NCBI GenBank assembly: GCA_027577415.1
Contig: JANBQS010000021.1
Location: forward strand, 1-60,242
Direction: 5' to 3'
Source of the DNA: Coemansia sp. RSA 922
Taxonomy: Eukaryota > Kickxellomycota > Kickxellomycetes > Kickxellales > Kickxellaceae
Length of the DNA stretch: 60,242 nucleotides
Shown here: positions 1 through 9,897 of the stretch, piece by piece
How the letters are laid out: each line of letters begins with the position of its first letter
Numbering within the stretch: position 1 is the first letter of the stretch
Notes under the pieces: generated by a model
What the model saw: only the letters and a program-made list of their open reading frames with translations
The model's database searches: none
What the model was told of the DNA's origin: nothing
Translations under genes and position numbers: made by a program

Positions 1-2022
1 CCGTACGAAAGTGTGTTGTCGGTCTGGGATATCCAGTACGGCTGCCTGCACGCCGAAAAGTCGCTTCCAATTGCGTCGGCACATCTGCTTGCTAGATCCA
101 AGGGCTCGTCACTGCCTCGGCTAATATACCAAGTGCAGACCCTGAACCCACGCCTGAGCGAGTCTGGTGCTCCCAATGACCAAATCTCGATTGCAGTCAC
201 GGTTGCGCACACTGCCGACTCGCATGCGGCGCTAGATAGTGCACATGACTTGTCTGCTGCTCGCCCTGCCAAGACTAAAAAGAAGGCAGCAACTGCTGTT
301 GCTGCTCTCGCCGACGCGAGTGTTGCGTGGGATGTGGAGACCTTTGTCGTGTCAGCGCTCCTTCCTCCCGTCACGCTGCTGGCGTCGCTGCGGCTAAAAA
401 ACAACGCAAAGTACTATGTCGATCCCGAGGAGCAGTCGACACGGGCAAAGTCCATCCACTCGTCTAACATTTTGCTCCACGAAGAGCAAGAGCAGGGCCT
501 AGGCGTTCTGCGCAGCGGATGGGAGGCCATTGTAGATGGCACGGCGTCTGCGCTAGCAGAAAAGCACTCGTCCGTCGGTGGCAAACTGTTCCAAGACGTG
601 CGTCAGCGTCGCGAAACTACGCAGCGCCACGAAAACGAAGTGCTACTGGCACTCACTGATGTCTCGGAGGCGGTTGACGGCGACCAATACACGCAGCTCT
701 TCATGGACCACATTGGCGTCAAAAATGTCTCTGGCGACCTGGCCGATGACGAGCACCCAACGTGGATCAGTGCGCATCTCATGACCTCTGTTATGCGTAG
801 GTGCTTTGCAGAGCCACTGGGCCTGTCGCGTTCGTCACAGCTCCCGCTCTTTGCGCCGCGCGTGGTTGAGTTTATGCTTACTAACTGCGGTCTGTGCAAC
901 ACCCACGCTCCAGCGCCCGGCCTACTGCCGCACTTGCTGGCTCGCGTCGACTTTAAAGGAACCCCCGTTCTTGCCAGCGACCCTGCCTGGACTCTGGTCA
1001 ACATCGCCTTGCGCCGCTGCCCCGATTTGCCTGAGGACCACGTAGTAGACGCACTCAAGCTCCAGCTAGAACACTACGGTGCTCACATTGGCGAGCTCTT
1101 TGTTGCCTCGCCCGATGCATTGATGGCCACTGACGATGTCGCAGATCGGGTTTCGGCCGACATTGTTAGCACAGTCAGCGCCATCACTGCTATTGCTGCC
1201 AACGACGACCTGATGCGCCTAGCTCTCTCTCGCCTCTCGCTCGAGCATGTCGCGTGTGTTGTTCGCCTGCTAATGACCTGGCTCAATGGTTGGACATCTC
1301 TTGGCGCGAATGTCGAAATCGCCGCCAGCGCAAAGCTTGCCGCAACACCCGACGTTGATATCCTTAACGGTCTTGACGAGGATGACGATGGCCACAGCGA
1401 TGCAAATGCTATTACGCGAGTGATTGCCGAGGCCAACGGCCTGCTTGCGCCGTCGCACGAGGGCGTGCCTGCTGTGGACGAGTCGCTGACTGTGTTTACT
1501 GTGCCCGCGCTTGCTGGCTCTGAGGGCAAGGAACCCGGAACCACTCTTGTTCGCACATTTACCAAAAAGTGGGCTCCAGCCCTCGATCTGCCCAGCCAGC
1601 TTGTCGGCGCTCCCGAGCTCGGCCAAGTCGTCGATTTCGTGTCTCTGGTGCTCGACGCCCACATCTCCAACATCATGCTATCCACAAACTACCGCGGTCT
1701 AATCAAGCAGCTCTCTAGTGCGACCAATGCCGCTCTGGCCATATCCGACCAGCTCAAGCTGTTGCGAATCGGTCTGATTCCCTTCCATCTGGTCTGGGAA
1801 ACCCAGAGAGAGGAGCGTGCTGCGAATGACCTGGCCAAACAGAGACGCGACCTTGGTCTCGACGAGGTTGTTCTTGCCAATGGTATGACAAAGACTCAGG
1901 CTGAGCGCCAAAAGGAGATCCAGCCCAACGCCAAGTGTGCTCAGGGCGTTGGTTCCTCGGGAACGTACTGGGAGCGTGTACAAAAGCTCGAGAAATACCG
2001 CGTCGAGGTCATGCACTGGTAA
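1..2022 (+). CDS. NOL11-like nucleolar protein, 3' part (5' end outside window)
   Basis: The frame is open from base 1, so the gene starts upstream; 673 codons are visible and it ends at TAA. I recognise the layout of NOL11, a t-UTP/SSU-processome factor needed for rDNA transcription and early pre-rRNA cleavage in the nucleolus. The visible part opens with the last beta-propeller strand (LSVWDIQYG), like the LSVWNIKF segment of animal NOL11. An alpha-helical C-terminal region follows, with a segment resembling the NOL11 'CLQQFPDIPE' stretch (here RRCPDLPEDHV) and a late segment like 'IMDWICLLLDAN' (here VVDFVSLVLDAH). The middle carries acidic low-complexity sequence (DEDDDG). No intron is needed in this part. 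It converges on the SPO7-like gene, with stops 68 bp apart. The family assignment rests on remembered similarity, not a search. Confidence 0.62.
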   Translation, partial: PYESVLSVWDIQYGCLHAEKSLPIASAHLLARSKGSSLPRLIYQVQTLNPRLSESGAPNDQISIAVTVAHTADSHAALDSAHDLSAARPAKTKKKAATAVAALADASVAWDVETFVVSALLPPVTLLASLRLKNNAKYYVDPEEQSTRAKSIHSSNILLHEEQEQGLGVLRSGWEAIVDGTASALAEKHSSVGGKLFQDVRQRRETTQRHENEVLLALTDVSEAVDGDQYTQLFMDHIGVKNVSGDLADDEHPTWISAHLMTSVMRRCFAEPLGLSRSSQLPLFAPRVVEFMLTNCGLCNTHAPAPGLLPHLLARVDFKGTPVLASDPAWTLVNIALRRCPDLPEDHVVDALKLQLEHYGAHIGELFVASPDALMATDDVADRVSADIVSTVSAITAIAANDDLMRLALSRLSLEHVACVVRLLMTWLNGWTSLGANVEIAASAKLAATPDVDILNGLDEDDDGHSDANAITRVIAEANGLLAPSHEGVPAVDESLTVFTVPALAGSEGKEPGTTLVRTFTKKWAPALDLPSQLVGAPELGQVVDFVSLVLDAHISNIMLSTNYRGLIKQLSSATNAALAISDQLKLLRIGLIPFHLVWETQREERAANDLAKQRRDLGLDEVVLANGMTKTQAERQKEIQPNAKCAQGVGSSGTYWERVQKLEKYRVEVMHW

Positions 2023-2090
2023 GCAGCCTACCTTAGACATGGGACGCTAGCCTATCTCGCATTCTTTCTTTTATATATTTGATTTACTTC

Positions 2091-3629
2091 CTACATTGCT
2101 GGTGGTGCTACGTGTGATTCGTTCTCTGAGCTGGATGCATGCTCCGACAGTGAGTACGCTAGACTTGATCGAGCACGTCTGCCTCTATCCTCAGACGTGG
2201 GGCGTCGCGATATAACAGATGATGTAGTTGTTGAGCTGTCGTCAGTAGCACTGTCAGCTCCGGATAGGAACGAGGCCAATCCCAAGCTGTTGCCACTGTT
2301 ATAAGCAGTGGATGCGCTGGCTGACAGAGGGCTTCCCTGAGGACTGCTGTCATGATAGTGAGAGAAACTGTCGTTCTGCGCACGTTGCTTGTGTCTACGC
2401 TCACCAGACTTGAGAACAGGCGTGCTGACTAGCGGCCTTTGCTGCTTGTCTCTTCGCAGCCGCTCCTGTAGACGCCTTTTCGCCGCATCACGCTTGCGGT
2501 AGTACGTTGCTTTGAACTCCGTATAACCATCTCGAAGCTGTCGCGGCACAGTTGGGAAAAAGGACAGCTGCGACTCTGTCATAAAACTCGGCGGTCTGGC
2601 TAAGGAGGGTGCGTCACTAGCAGAACTGCCTCCGTGCGAGGGACTAAAGGCTGGCTTGGACGACTCTATGCCTGGACTAGATATACCTGGCGTCGACGCT
2701 AATATAGCTGCACTGTCTGTCGAGGTAGCAGCAGAGATGGCGGATGCAACCATAAAGGGATTCGGAGTATGTAGTGGGGTGGTTTCGAATCGCATTCGTA
2801 GCTGATGCAGCGCTCGATTGCACTGCGTAGGATACTTGATAGACTGGAGGAACCGCCGGTTGGTGACAATAAGGTAGATACAGTACGCAGAGCCCGCGCT
2901 CAGTAGCTTGCACGTAAATCGGTACGACTTGGTGCCAAAGAACCCAAACCAAGCAAAGTAAAATACAAGTATGCCAAATGCAACGATTTGGACTACATGA
3001 TAGAAAGTAGAACGCACAGACCGCTGAGTGAGCATGCATACTGAGCCAACCCCTAGCCAAGCGTAGGCATTGTGAATAAGCACGCGATACAGAGACAATG
3101 GAGCACCGCGAAATCAATAGGAATGAGACCCCACTTTCTACCAAAGGGTAGCCATGTAGGTCGATGCCGGGCATCTGTGCGGCTTGATGTGGAGTGTACA
3201 ATGGAAAATGCAAGAGGCGCACACTCTTTGCCGCAGAGCAAAAACCTTACCTAGATAGTTGCGCCGTTTGCGTTGAAGGCGGCGATAGCTTTGCTTTAGT
3301 CGCTCCTCGAATATGAGCCAGTCACGGTACACGTGAGGATCGACTGGTGCTCGCGACCGCGCACACTGCAACACCGTTAGGCCATGCGTGTATGTTTGGT
3401 TGGCAGTAGCGGCTGCTGCTGACACGGCTGCTTGGTAAATGTTAGGCACGGTTGTTTTAGACGCGGCAAACTGCCGCGTATACATGGAGGTGAGGTCTGA
3501 CGGCGATGGCATAGCCTGAGCTCGAGGCAGTCCGCCAGCACCCATTCCGACAGTACTGTACGTAGAGGAATGTAGCGAAGTTTGCCGGCTCTGTGCATTC
3601 GCGTTAGAGGAAACAGGCGTCTGCCGCAT
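2091..3629 (-). CDS. SPO7: Spo7-like regulatory subunit of the Nem1-Spo7 phosphatase
   Basis: Two exons: 3629-3251 and 2992-2091, with a 258-bp intron (GTAAGG donor, ATGTAG acceptor, phase 1). The join makes the classic Spo7/CNEP1R1 signature: a basic helix RDWLIFEERLKQSYRRLQRK followed at once by a hydrophobic segment (VQIVAFGILVFYFAWFGFFG). A second hydrophobic segment and the YPTQCNRALHQL motif come after. Nem1-Spo7 sits in the nuclear/ER membrane and dephosphorylates lipin (Pah1), switching phospholipid synthesis to triacylglycerol. The C-terminal ~200 residues are Ser-rich and low complexity. Reading straight through without splicing hits stops, which supports the intron. Start is the first ATG of exon 1 (MRQTPVSSN). 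It diverges from FKBP12. Confidence 0.78.
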
Positions 3630-4027
3630 GGCAGGGCGAAAATACTAGCGAGGGAAGCGGCGAGTCGGGACAGAATGGAGTTTTGGATTTGCGGTCTAGG
3701 GAAGAGGAAGAAAAGTAAAAGGTAAGGAAGAGAGTAACAAGGAGCCCTAGGGGTGCATTGCGGCAACCACTTGGGTGTATCAAATAGTGAGTAGAGTAAA
3801 AGAAAAGGGAGGTGTAAAGGGCGTGCGGAAGAGAGTAAGTGCCGCGTCCCCCTTAAAGGCGCAGACACCAAAAGCGAAATCGCCACGTGATTGCAGCGGC
3901 TCAACTCGAGAAGCTACAGGTCTCGGCTCGCGCACTAGACCGTCAAATTTTATTCTCAGCGCGTGGCGTGTTATCTTTTTTCGTCTTAACATAAACTGAT
4001 TTTATTTCTGCAATCTTTAAATTAACA
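3630..4027. promoter_or_regulatory. Divergent promoter region SPO7 / FKBP12
   Basis: About 400 bp between two divergent start codons. It becomes AT-rich towards the FKBP12 start, ending in TTTAAATTAACA just before the ATG. No gene or recognisable factor site was seen. Confidence 0.35.
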
Positions 4028-4354
4028 ATGGGCGTCGAAACCAAAGTGATCAAGCCAGGAGACGGTGTTAACTACCCCAAGGCCGGCGACACCATCACGA
4101 TGCACTACGAGGGAAGACTCGAGAATGGCGACATTTTTGATTCCTCGTACAAGCGCAAGAAGCCCTTTACCAGCAAGATTGGCGTAGGACAGCTTATTGC
4201 TGGCTGGGACGAGGCAGTCCCAAAAATGAGCATCGGCGAGAAGTCCACGCTCACTATCTCCAGCGACTTTGGCTATGGCGCTCGTGGTATTCCAGGTCTG
4301 ATCCCCGGCGGTGCCACTCTCATCTTCGATGTTGAGCTACTTGCCATCAACTAA
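4028..4354 (+). CDS. FPR1: FKBP12-type peptidyl-prolyl cis-trans isomerase
   Basis: A single-exon gene of 108 aa, the exact length of FKBP12. The FK506/rapamycin pocket is complete: Tyr27, Phe37, Asp38, the VGQLIAGWDE loop with Trp60, Tyr83 in the FGYGARG loop, and Phe100 in IFDVELL. The family catalyses prolyl isomerisation in the cytosol. With FK506 it inhibits calcineurin, and with rapamycin it inhibits TOR, so drug sensitivity is expected (inference from residues). It has no signal peptide, membrane segment or extra domain. It starts at the ATG in TTAACAATG and ends just before a short gap to the next plus-strand gene. Confidence 0.95.
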   Translation: MGVETKVIKPGDGVNYPKAGDTITMHYEGRLENGDIFDSSYKRKKPFTSKIGVGQLIAGWDEAVPKMSIGEKSTLTISSDFGYGARGIPGLIPGGATLIFDVELLAIN

Positions 4355-4537
4355 CAAGCTAGTGACTGTTCTTAAATGACAGAAAAGTACTATCAACAAA
4401 GATATCTGTTCGCTTTGCTCAGCAATACTGGCCCCATTACTCACTGATCAAGGACGGATGAAGCGTTCTAGAGAGAAAGTTGAGCTTTTCTGCTGTGCTC
4501 GACATCTTTGCCACTATTGTCGACTTTTTTTCTTCTC

Positions 4538-5272
4538 ATGGATGAGTTACAAAACACGGATAACGAGATGCACTGGCAGTCGTCTGGAGAATCGGCCATA
4601 GAAAGTCCGAACATCTCCAGACATAACTCGTCCAGCAGCTTGCTCGAAGAATCTGCAGAACAGAGCCCAGAGCTGCCGCCGCAGGCAAATGACACGGGCG
4701 GCCCAAGGAAACAAATCGCTACTCTCATGTGTGTGCGCTGTCGCTTGCTCGAGAGGTCGTGCAGCCGCCACTTACCCAGCTGCCAAGAGTGCTTGGACCT
4801 GTCCCTCGACTGCCTGTACATGTTTCCGACTGACAACGACAAGCTGTTCAAAACCTTGCCTGTGGGCGCGATCATGGGTAATGCACCAGTTATACCCATG
4901 GCTTGGCGAAGTTCAGGTGCTTGGAATCTCTTGCCGACAAGCCGCGAGTTTTTGCAAGAGAATGTCAGCGAGTTTCAAGCTCCCGAGGACGTATACAGCA
5001 CTACCGAAAACCCGCTGCGACGTCAGCAAGAGCCGAGACGAGTGGATAAGCTGATGTCTGGCCAGCTACAGGACATTATTGCACAGTACCCGGAAGACCC
5101 AGATGCTGCTGATCAAGCGCAGCTCCCGCTCCCGTCATCGGAGTTACTGTCCAGCATCAGCAATTCGATCGCACGCCGGGAAGCCGAAAAGTTGTCGCAG
5201 CAGATCGCGCCAGGGCAGAGATCGCTTAACGAGGCAATGAGCGGGAGCAGCTTGCTCGCACTAGGTGAGTAG
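4538..5272 (+). CDS. Protein with degenerate Zn2Cys6 (GAL4-type) cluster
   Basis: A 244-aa frame from the first in-frame ATG (4538). Residues 65-92 hold six cysteines at C-x2-C-x6-C-x6-C-x2-C-x6-C (Cys65, 68, 75, 82, 85, 92), the spacing of a fungal Zn2Cys6 DNA-binding cluster. The usual basic residues between the second and third Cys are weak (RLLERS), so DNA binding is uncertain. The rest is acidic and Ser-rich with no fungal transcription-factor middle-homology domain. The frame stops immediately after a good donor (AG|GTGAGT at 5265), so a downstream exon may be missing and the protein may be longer. It could be a diverged transcription factor or another zinc protein. Confidence 0.5.
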   Translation: MDELQNTDNEMHWQSSGESAIESPNISRHNSSSSLLEESAEQSPELPPQANDTGGPRKQIATLMCVRCRLLERSCSRHLPSCQECLDLSLDCLYMFPTDNDKLFKTLPVGAIMGNAPVIPMAWRSSGAWNLLPTSREFLQENVSEFQAPEDVYSTTENPLRRQQEPRRVDKLMSGQLQDIIAQYPEDPDAADQAQLPLPSSELLSSISNSIARREAEKLSQQIAPGQRSLNEAMSGSSLLALGE

Positions 5273-5292
5273 TGGCAAAAACGTGCATATTA

Positions 5293-5592
5293 TTACCAAT
5301 TTTGCAATCCGATTTGGCTCGCTAACTCTTGAATCTGCATATGCGACATGTAGGCATCCTGCTTCAAGAGTATAGCCGGTATCTCTTGTGAGGACTGTGA
5401 ATCAATCACGCCCTGTTCGCAAAGCGCCATTGCACGTTCTTTGCACGGGACTGGCGTCAAAGACCGCCTGTAGCTTGGCCAATCTCTTCCTGTTTTTGTC
5501 TCGTGCCTAGAAAGAGGATGGCTCAGGCTTTCCACAAGGCGCAAAAGGTCCTGCCGGTCCACCTTTCTACAATGATTGTCCCTGGCACTCAC
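5293..5592 (-). CDS. Possible small hypothetical protein
   Basis: A minus-strand frame of about 99 codons fills the gap between the Zn2Cys6 gene and the arrestin gene. I do not recognise it. It is charged, with Cys and Gln and no signal or membrane segment. An in-frame TGA lies just upstream of a GTG, so if real the first exon is upstream and spliced in. A splice site is suggested by CTAT|GTGAGT near 5592 on the minus strand, but I could not build a convincing join. An ATG further upstream (about 5725) opens a short Cys-containing frame that might be a first exon. Confidence 0.25.
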   Translation of the reverse strand: MSARDNHCRKVDRQDLLRLVESLSHPLSRHETKTGRDWPSYRRSLTPVPCKERAMALCEQGVIDSQSSQEIPAILLKQDAYMSHMQIQELASQIGLQNW

Positions 5593-5844
5593 ATAGCAAC
5601 TTTTTTTGTTGTGTCAGCTATGGCCAGAAAGAGAGTGCAATTCCTCTTTGTCGGTTTGCTCTTTTGGCACCTGTGTTGGTGGGAGCTTGGCACCTACACT
5701 TTGCCCCCGGTGAAGACGAACACATCTTAGTTCTTCACTCTCCTCGTCAAACATCATCCTTGCATTTTCCTTCACGTTGTTCTATTCGCATTGACCTTCA
5801 ATATAGCTAGTGCTTCAACATTGGCGGCCACACACACACAAGCA

Positions 5845-7272
5845 ATGCTCAATACAACATCAATCAACATACTTTTGGACTCGCCCGAAGCCATTCTCTA
5901 TGGAGGACCCGGCGAGGCGAGTGGCACGCTTATCACGGGTCGGGTATCGGTATCGACAAAGCACACAAGTCAGCTCACATCGCTCATGGTCACCCTTCGT
6001 CCCCAGCGAGCACGGTTGTTCCAATCGCAGAACCCAGTTGCTCCAGATATTTGCCTGCAAACCGTACTGGTGTCCAATGGTCTTACGGCGCCTCAGATCT
6101 TGCACAGAGATATCTCTGACAAGGAGCACGAGTGGAGATTCTCCATTGGCATCCCGGGCTCTATCGCAGAGACTGTCTTTAGCAGTGACAGCTTTGTCGC
6201 TTACGAGCTAGTTGCACAAGCACGAGCACCCGGAACATTGGCGTCGGTCGTACAGTCAAAGGCAGTCCCCATTGCGATTAAGCGCGCGCCTTCCATTGAC
6301 TCGCAGTGGGCACTCCTTGCCAGCGAGCCCATTTCAGAAAGCGCAGTCTGGCAAGACCGACTGGATTTGATGCTTATTGCAGAGTCTCGTATCATATATG
6401 ACCAGCAGGTTCTGTCTGTGCGCGGCGTAATCAGGCCGTTGGTGAAGGGAATGTCGCTGGTGCGCACTGGCTTTCAGATCACTGAACGCATTAGCCACAG
6501 CATCGGCACCCTTGGAAGCGCCCATTCATTTGCCATGCGCAAGGTGGTGGTCGACAACTCGGTAGACATGCCCAGTCCTCAGTCGACAAAGCCTGCTGGC
6601 AACGGCATGTCCACTGAGCAAGTAGGACTGCCGCTGATTGAGGAGATATGTACTTCGCGCAGCCTAACTGTGCCCGAGGCTTACACGGGCATCCAGTACG
6701 ACATTCGGCGAGGCCCAATTCGCGTCAGCCACGAGCTGTCTCTATTTATCACAGTTGCTGACGCAGCCGGGCGCTCGCAAAATCTGCGGCTGGTAACGCC
6801 AGTGTTTGTTATGCCAATGTCCACTCGCAAGCGCGTCGACCTTCCACGCTATGAGGATACTATCGCCGATGAGCTCATCGAATCGGGAGTGGGCGCAGCA
6901 GTGCAACGAGACGAGGATCTCATGTCCGAATATGTGCTAGTTGACACGACATATCCTAGCGAGTCTGGCAGCATGGAATGCTACAGCTCTGAGGCACCCG
7001 ATAGCTGTCCACTTGCTTTGGATGGCTACCAGTGCTTGGGCGATGTGCTTCCGCCGCCAGCCTACCCTGGCGCTGGCGCAACTTTGGTCGAGCGCACGCT
7101 AGTTTCGCCCGATTCTGTTTTGCCAGGGCAGGACGTTGTTCGTACAAGCAGGATCCGCAAGCTATGCTCTCGAGCGCGACTCAGAGCACCACTCTCAGAA
7201 TCGATGGTTCCTCCCATCCCACCACCGCACCACACCAATGCCAATGTCTCTGCCGATGCTCTGTTCGTCTAG
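5845..7272 (+). CDS. Alpha-arrestin (ART-like ubiquitin-ligase adaptor), copy 1
   Basis: A 475-aa protein counted from the first ATG (MLNTTSINI). It opens with an arrestin N-terminal beta-sandwich (ILLDSPEAILYGGPGE, then GRVSVS and MVTLRP) and continues into an arrestin C-domain (GVIRPLVKGMSLVRTGFQI, YDIRRGPIRVSHEL). Near the C-terminus is LPPPAYPG, which contains a PPxY motif (PPAY) for WW domains of Rsp5/Nedd4 ligases. Fungal alpha-arrestins bring Rsp5 to plasma-membrane transporters for ubiquitination and endocytosis; the cargo cannot be read from sequence. Its closest relative in the window is the gene at 18913-20154, which matches it along the whole length, including RVDLPRYE versus PVDLPRYE. 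No intron is needed. Confidence 0.82.
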   Translation: MLNTTSINILLDSPEAILYGGPGEASGTLITGRVSVSTKHTSQLTSLMVTLRPQRARLFQSQNPVAPDICLQTVLVSNGLTAPQILHRDISDKEHEWRFSIGIPGSIAETVFSSDSFVAYELVAQARAPGTLASVVQSKAVPIAIKRAPSIDSQWALLASEPISESAVWQDRLDLMLIAESRIIYDQQVLSVRGVIRPLVKGMSLVRTGFQITERISHSIGTLGSAHSFAMRKVVVDNSVDMPSPQSTKPAGNGMSTEQVGLPLIEEICTSRSLTVPEAYTGIQYDIRRGPIRVSHELSLFITVADAAGRSQNLRLVTPVFVMPMSTRKRVDLPRYEDTIADELIESGVGAAVQRDEDLMSEYVLVDTTYPSESGSMECYSSEAPDSCPLALDGYQCLGDVLPPPAYPGAGATLVERTLVSPDSVLPGQDVVRTSRIRKLCSRARLRAPLSESMVPPIPPPHHTNANVSADALFV

Positions 7273-7453
7273 ACCGCCTGATATCTGTTGTTTCTACTCT
7301 TTGTATAACTATTTTTAAGCTCGTATTTGTATATATATTCGCAGTCCATAATTGCTTAGTGCACGCTATGACGGTTTGCTCACAGGCCCACTAGCGGTCT
7401 TGCGACTTCAAGCTCTTCCATTGTTCTTGACATTTATCTTTTTCTTACTAAAA

Positions 7454-8779
7454 ATGGACAGCAGAGAGCGTATCCGCGAGCTCAAGGCGCGTTTAAGCGC
7501 CATTCGCAACGAAGAGCTAGAGATCATGGCCGAACTTTGCGGGCTAGAAGCAGCCGAGAGCACTGTTCCAACAGCCAAGTCTTTCGCTGAGGATAAGCTC
7601 TCGCTTGAGGAGATCCGGCGGTACAGCCGCCAACTGCTGATCCCAGAGATCGGCACCAAGGGCCAGCGGCAACTGCGAGACAGCTCGGTGCTTGTAGTGG
7701 GAACTGGCGGCCTGGGTTCTCCATGTGCTCTCTACCTTGCGGCAATGGGCGTCGGCACACTAGGCCTAGTTGATCACGACACAGTCGACTACAGCAACCT
7801 GCACAGGCAAATTATCCATACAGAAGCCGCCTGCGGCGTTTCCAAAGTGATATCTGCGTGTACGGGCCTGTCGCGGCTGAACCCACTATGCCGCGTGCGT
7901 GCACACGACGTCCTACTCGACAGCTCAAATGCCAAAGAGATCATGCGCGGGTACGACTTGGTCGTCGATGCCACGGACAACGCTGCCACCCGGTATCTGA
8001 TCAACGACGCGTGTGTAATGCTCGACCTCCCTCTGGTTTCCGGCAGCGCAGTCAGACTAGATGGCCAGCTAACTGTATACAACTACAACGGCGGGCCTTG
8101 CTACCGCTGCCTATTCCCAACGCCGCCACCAGTCGACGCCATGGCGAGCTGCTCGGAGACTGGTGTGCTGGGAGTCGTGCCCGGAGTAATAGGCTGCTTG
8201 CAAGCCATGGAGGTCGTCAAAGTGCTTACCGGCAGAAAGGCGGCGGAGGACCCAAATTTGCTGATATTCTCGTACAAGAGTCAGCCGCACTTTCGCTCGA
8301 TAAAGCTGCGTTCGCGCAAGCCTACATGCGCAGTGTGCGGTGACATTCCAACCGTCAAGGAGCTGGTCGACTATGCGGCATTCTGCGGATCTGGTCCCAA
8401 CGACAATGCGCCAGATTGGAAGATCTTGGACGACCCGAGCCAGCGTGTAACGTGCACAGAGTACAGTCGAGTTGTGAGCGACGCAATGGCCAAGCACTTG
8501 CTGCTAGACGTGCGTGACGAGGTGCAGTTTGACATTTGCAGTCTCCCCAACTCGCTTAACATCCCCATCGACCAGTTTGACCAGCGTCGTGACGAGCTGG
8601 AGCAGGCCATCCGCACGCTTGACGGTGCGCCCGTGTATACTGTGTGCCGGCGTGGCAACTTGTCCCAGCTGGCGGTGGTGTACATTCGCAACAAGCTTGG
8701 CTACGAGCAGTGCTATGACATTGCCAAGGGCCTAGTTGGATGGCAGCACGAAGTAGATAACAACTTTCCAGCCTATTAG
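7454..8779 (+). CDS. UBA4: UBA4/MOCS3: Urm1/MoaD-activating E1 with rhodanese domain
   Basis: A 441-aa protein from the ATG at MDSRERIRE; in-frame sequence upstream is probably 5' UTR. The E1-like adenylation domain shows the GTGGLGSP nucleotide loop, DHDTVDYSNLHRQ and VDATDN. Zinc-binding CYRC and CAVC pairs follow. The E1-type active-site Cys is about Cys233 (ASCSETG). The C-terminal rhodanese domain has its persulfide Cys at about 398 (VCRRGNLSQ). The enzyme adenylates and thiocarboxylates Urm1 for tRNA wobble-uridine 2-thiolation and protein urmylation. In species with molybdenum cofactor it does the same for MOCS2A/MoaD. A molybdoenzyme gene lies about 6 kb away. The 3' end is only 32 bp from that of HOM2 (convergent). 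Confidence 0.93.
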   Translation: MDSRERIRELKARLSAIRNEELEIMAELCGLEAAESTVPTAKSFAEDKLSLEEIRRYSRQLLIPEIGTKGQRQLRDSSVLVVGTGGLGSPCALYLAAMGVGTLGLVDHDTVDYSNLHRQIIHTEAACGVSKVISACTGLSRLNPLCRVRAHDVLLDSSNAKEIMRGYDLVVDATDNAATRYLINDACVMLDLPLVSGSAVRLDGQLTVYNYNGGPCYRCLFPTPPPVDAMASCSETGVLGVVPGVIGCLQAMEVVKVLTGRKAAEDPNLLIFSYKSQPHFRSIKLRSRKPTCAVCGDIPTVKELVDYAAFCGSGPNDNAPDWKILDDPSQRVTCTEYSRVVSDAMAKHLLLDVRDEVQFDICSLPNSLNIPIDQFDQRRDELEQAIRTLDGAPVYTVCRRGNLSQLAVVYIRNKLGYEQCYDIAKGLVGWQHEVDNNFPAY

Positions 8780-8811
8780 CAGTGAGATATCTTATTTAAA
8801 AAAACTTTTAT

Positions 8812-9897
8812 CTAGATCAGGCCCTTCTTGGCGGCATACTCGGCATTTAGGATGCTGGCGCCAGCAGCACCCAGAACCGTGTTGTGAACGAGCAGCGTGA
8901 ACTTTACGTGGAACACGGGGCAGGGGCGGATGCGGCCAACGGTAACGGACATGCCCTCGCCAGCATTCCGGTCCAGGCGCGGCTGAGGGCGATCTTCCTC
9001 CTCGGTGACGTGGATGACCTGCGCAGGAGCCGAGTAGCAGCCGAGGGTCTGGGCCTCGCATGTGTACTCTCGCAAGCACTGCTTGATCTCGTCGATGGTA
9101 GGCGGCGGGCCTGCAAACTCGACGTTGGCGCACTCGGTGTGGCCGTCCACAACTGGCACGCGATTGCATGTGGCCGACACTCGGAGATCGGACAGTGGTG
9201 CACAGGCAGAGGCGTCGGCGTTGATGCCGCCCAGGATCTTTAGCACCTCCTCCTCGATCTTTGGCTCTTCGCCAGATATCAATGGCACAATGTTGTCAAG
9301 AATATCCAGCGACGCCACTCCAGGATATCCGGCGCCAGAGATTGCCTGCAGTGTAGTGACAACCACGCGCTTTAGCGGGCCAAACTTGTCCTGCAAGGCC
9401 TTCAGTGGCACGACAAGGCCCGATGTTGAGCAGTTGGAGTTTGTAACGATGAATCCCTTCGTCAGTCCCATCTCGGCTCGCTGCCCAGCGATAAGCGCAT
9501 AGTGGTCGGTATTGACAACGGGCACGCAGAGTGGCACGTTGGGCGTCATGCGATAGTTCTTTGCATTGGAGAAGACCGCAAAGTTGGCCTCGAAGAAGGC
9601 CTTTTCGATATCTCCAGCCACGCTGGCATCGAGGCCAGAGAATATAACGTCGCATCCGGCAAACAGAGCTGGGTCACAGGCCTTGACAACGACGCTCCTG
9701 GCCTCAGTTGGCATCAGTTCGCTCATCTTCCACTTGGTTGCGCTGCTGTAGGGCTTGCCAGAGGATCTCTCAGAGGCCCCGAGCGAGTGGATGCGGAACA
9801 TGGGGTTTTGAGACAGCAGCACGATAAAGCGCTGGCCGACGGTGCCTGTGGCGCCAAGCACACCGGCGTTGAGGACACGGTCAGAGGGCGACGACAT
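8812..9897 (-). CDS. HOM2: Aspartate-semialdehyde dehydrogenase
   Basis: A 361-aa single-exon gene starting at MSSPSDRVL. It reduces beta-aspartyl phosphate to aspartate semialdehyde with NADPH, at the branch to Met, Thr and Ile. The N-terminal Rossmann loop is GVLGATGTVGQRF. The catalytic cysteine is Cys156 in TNSNCSTSG, the same number as in yeast Hom2. Substrate and dimer-domain motifs (ISGAGYPG, then CNRVPVVDGHT with its conserved Arg/His) are present. It is the fungal/archaeal-type subfamily, absent from animals. The upstream side faces the Fanzor-containing region. Confidence 0.96.
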   Translation of the reverse strand: MSSPSDRVLNAGVLGATGTVGQRFIVLLSQNPMFRIHSLGASERSSGKPYSSATKWKMSELMPTEARSVVVKACDPALFAGCDVIFSGLDASVAGDIEKAFFEANFAVFSNAKNYRMTPNVPLCVPVVNTDHYALIAGQRAEMGLTKGFIVTNSNCSTSGLVVPLKALQDKFGPLKRVVVTTLQAISGAGYPGVASLDILDNIVPLISGEEPKIEEEVLKILGGINADASACAPLSDLRVSATCNRVPVVDGHTECANVEFAGPPPTIDEIKQCLREYTCEAQTLGCYSAPAQVIHVTEEEDRPQPRLDRNAGEGMSVTVGRIRPCPVFHVKFTLLVHNTVLGAAGASILNAEYAAKKGLI

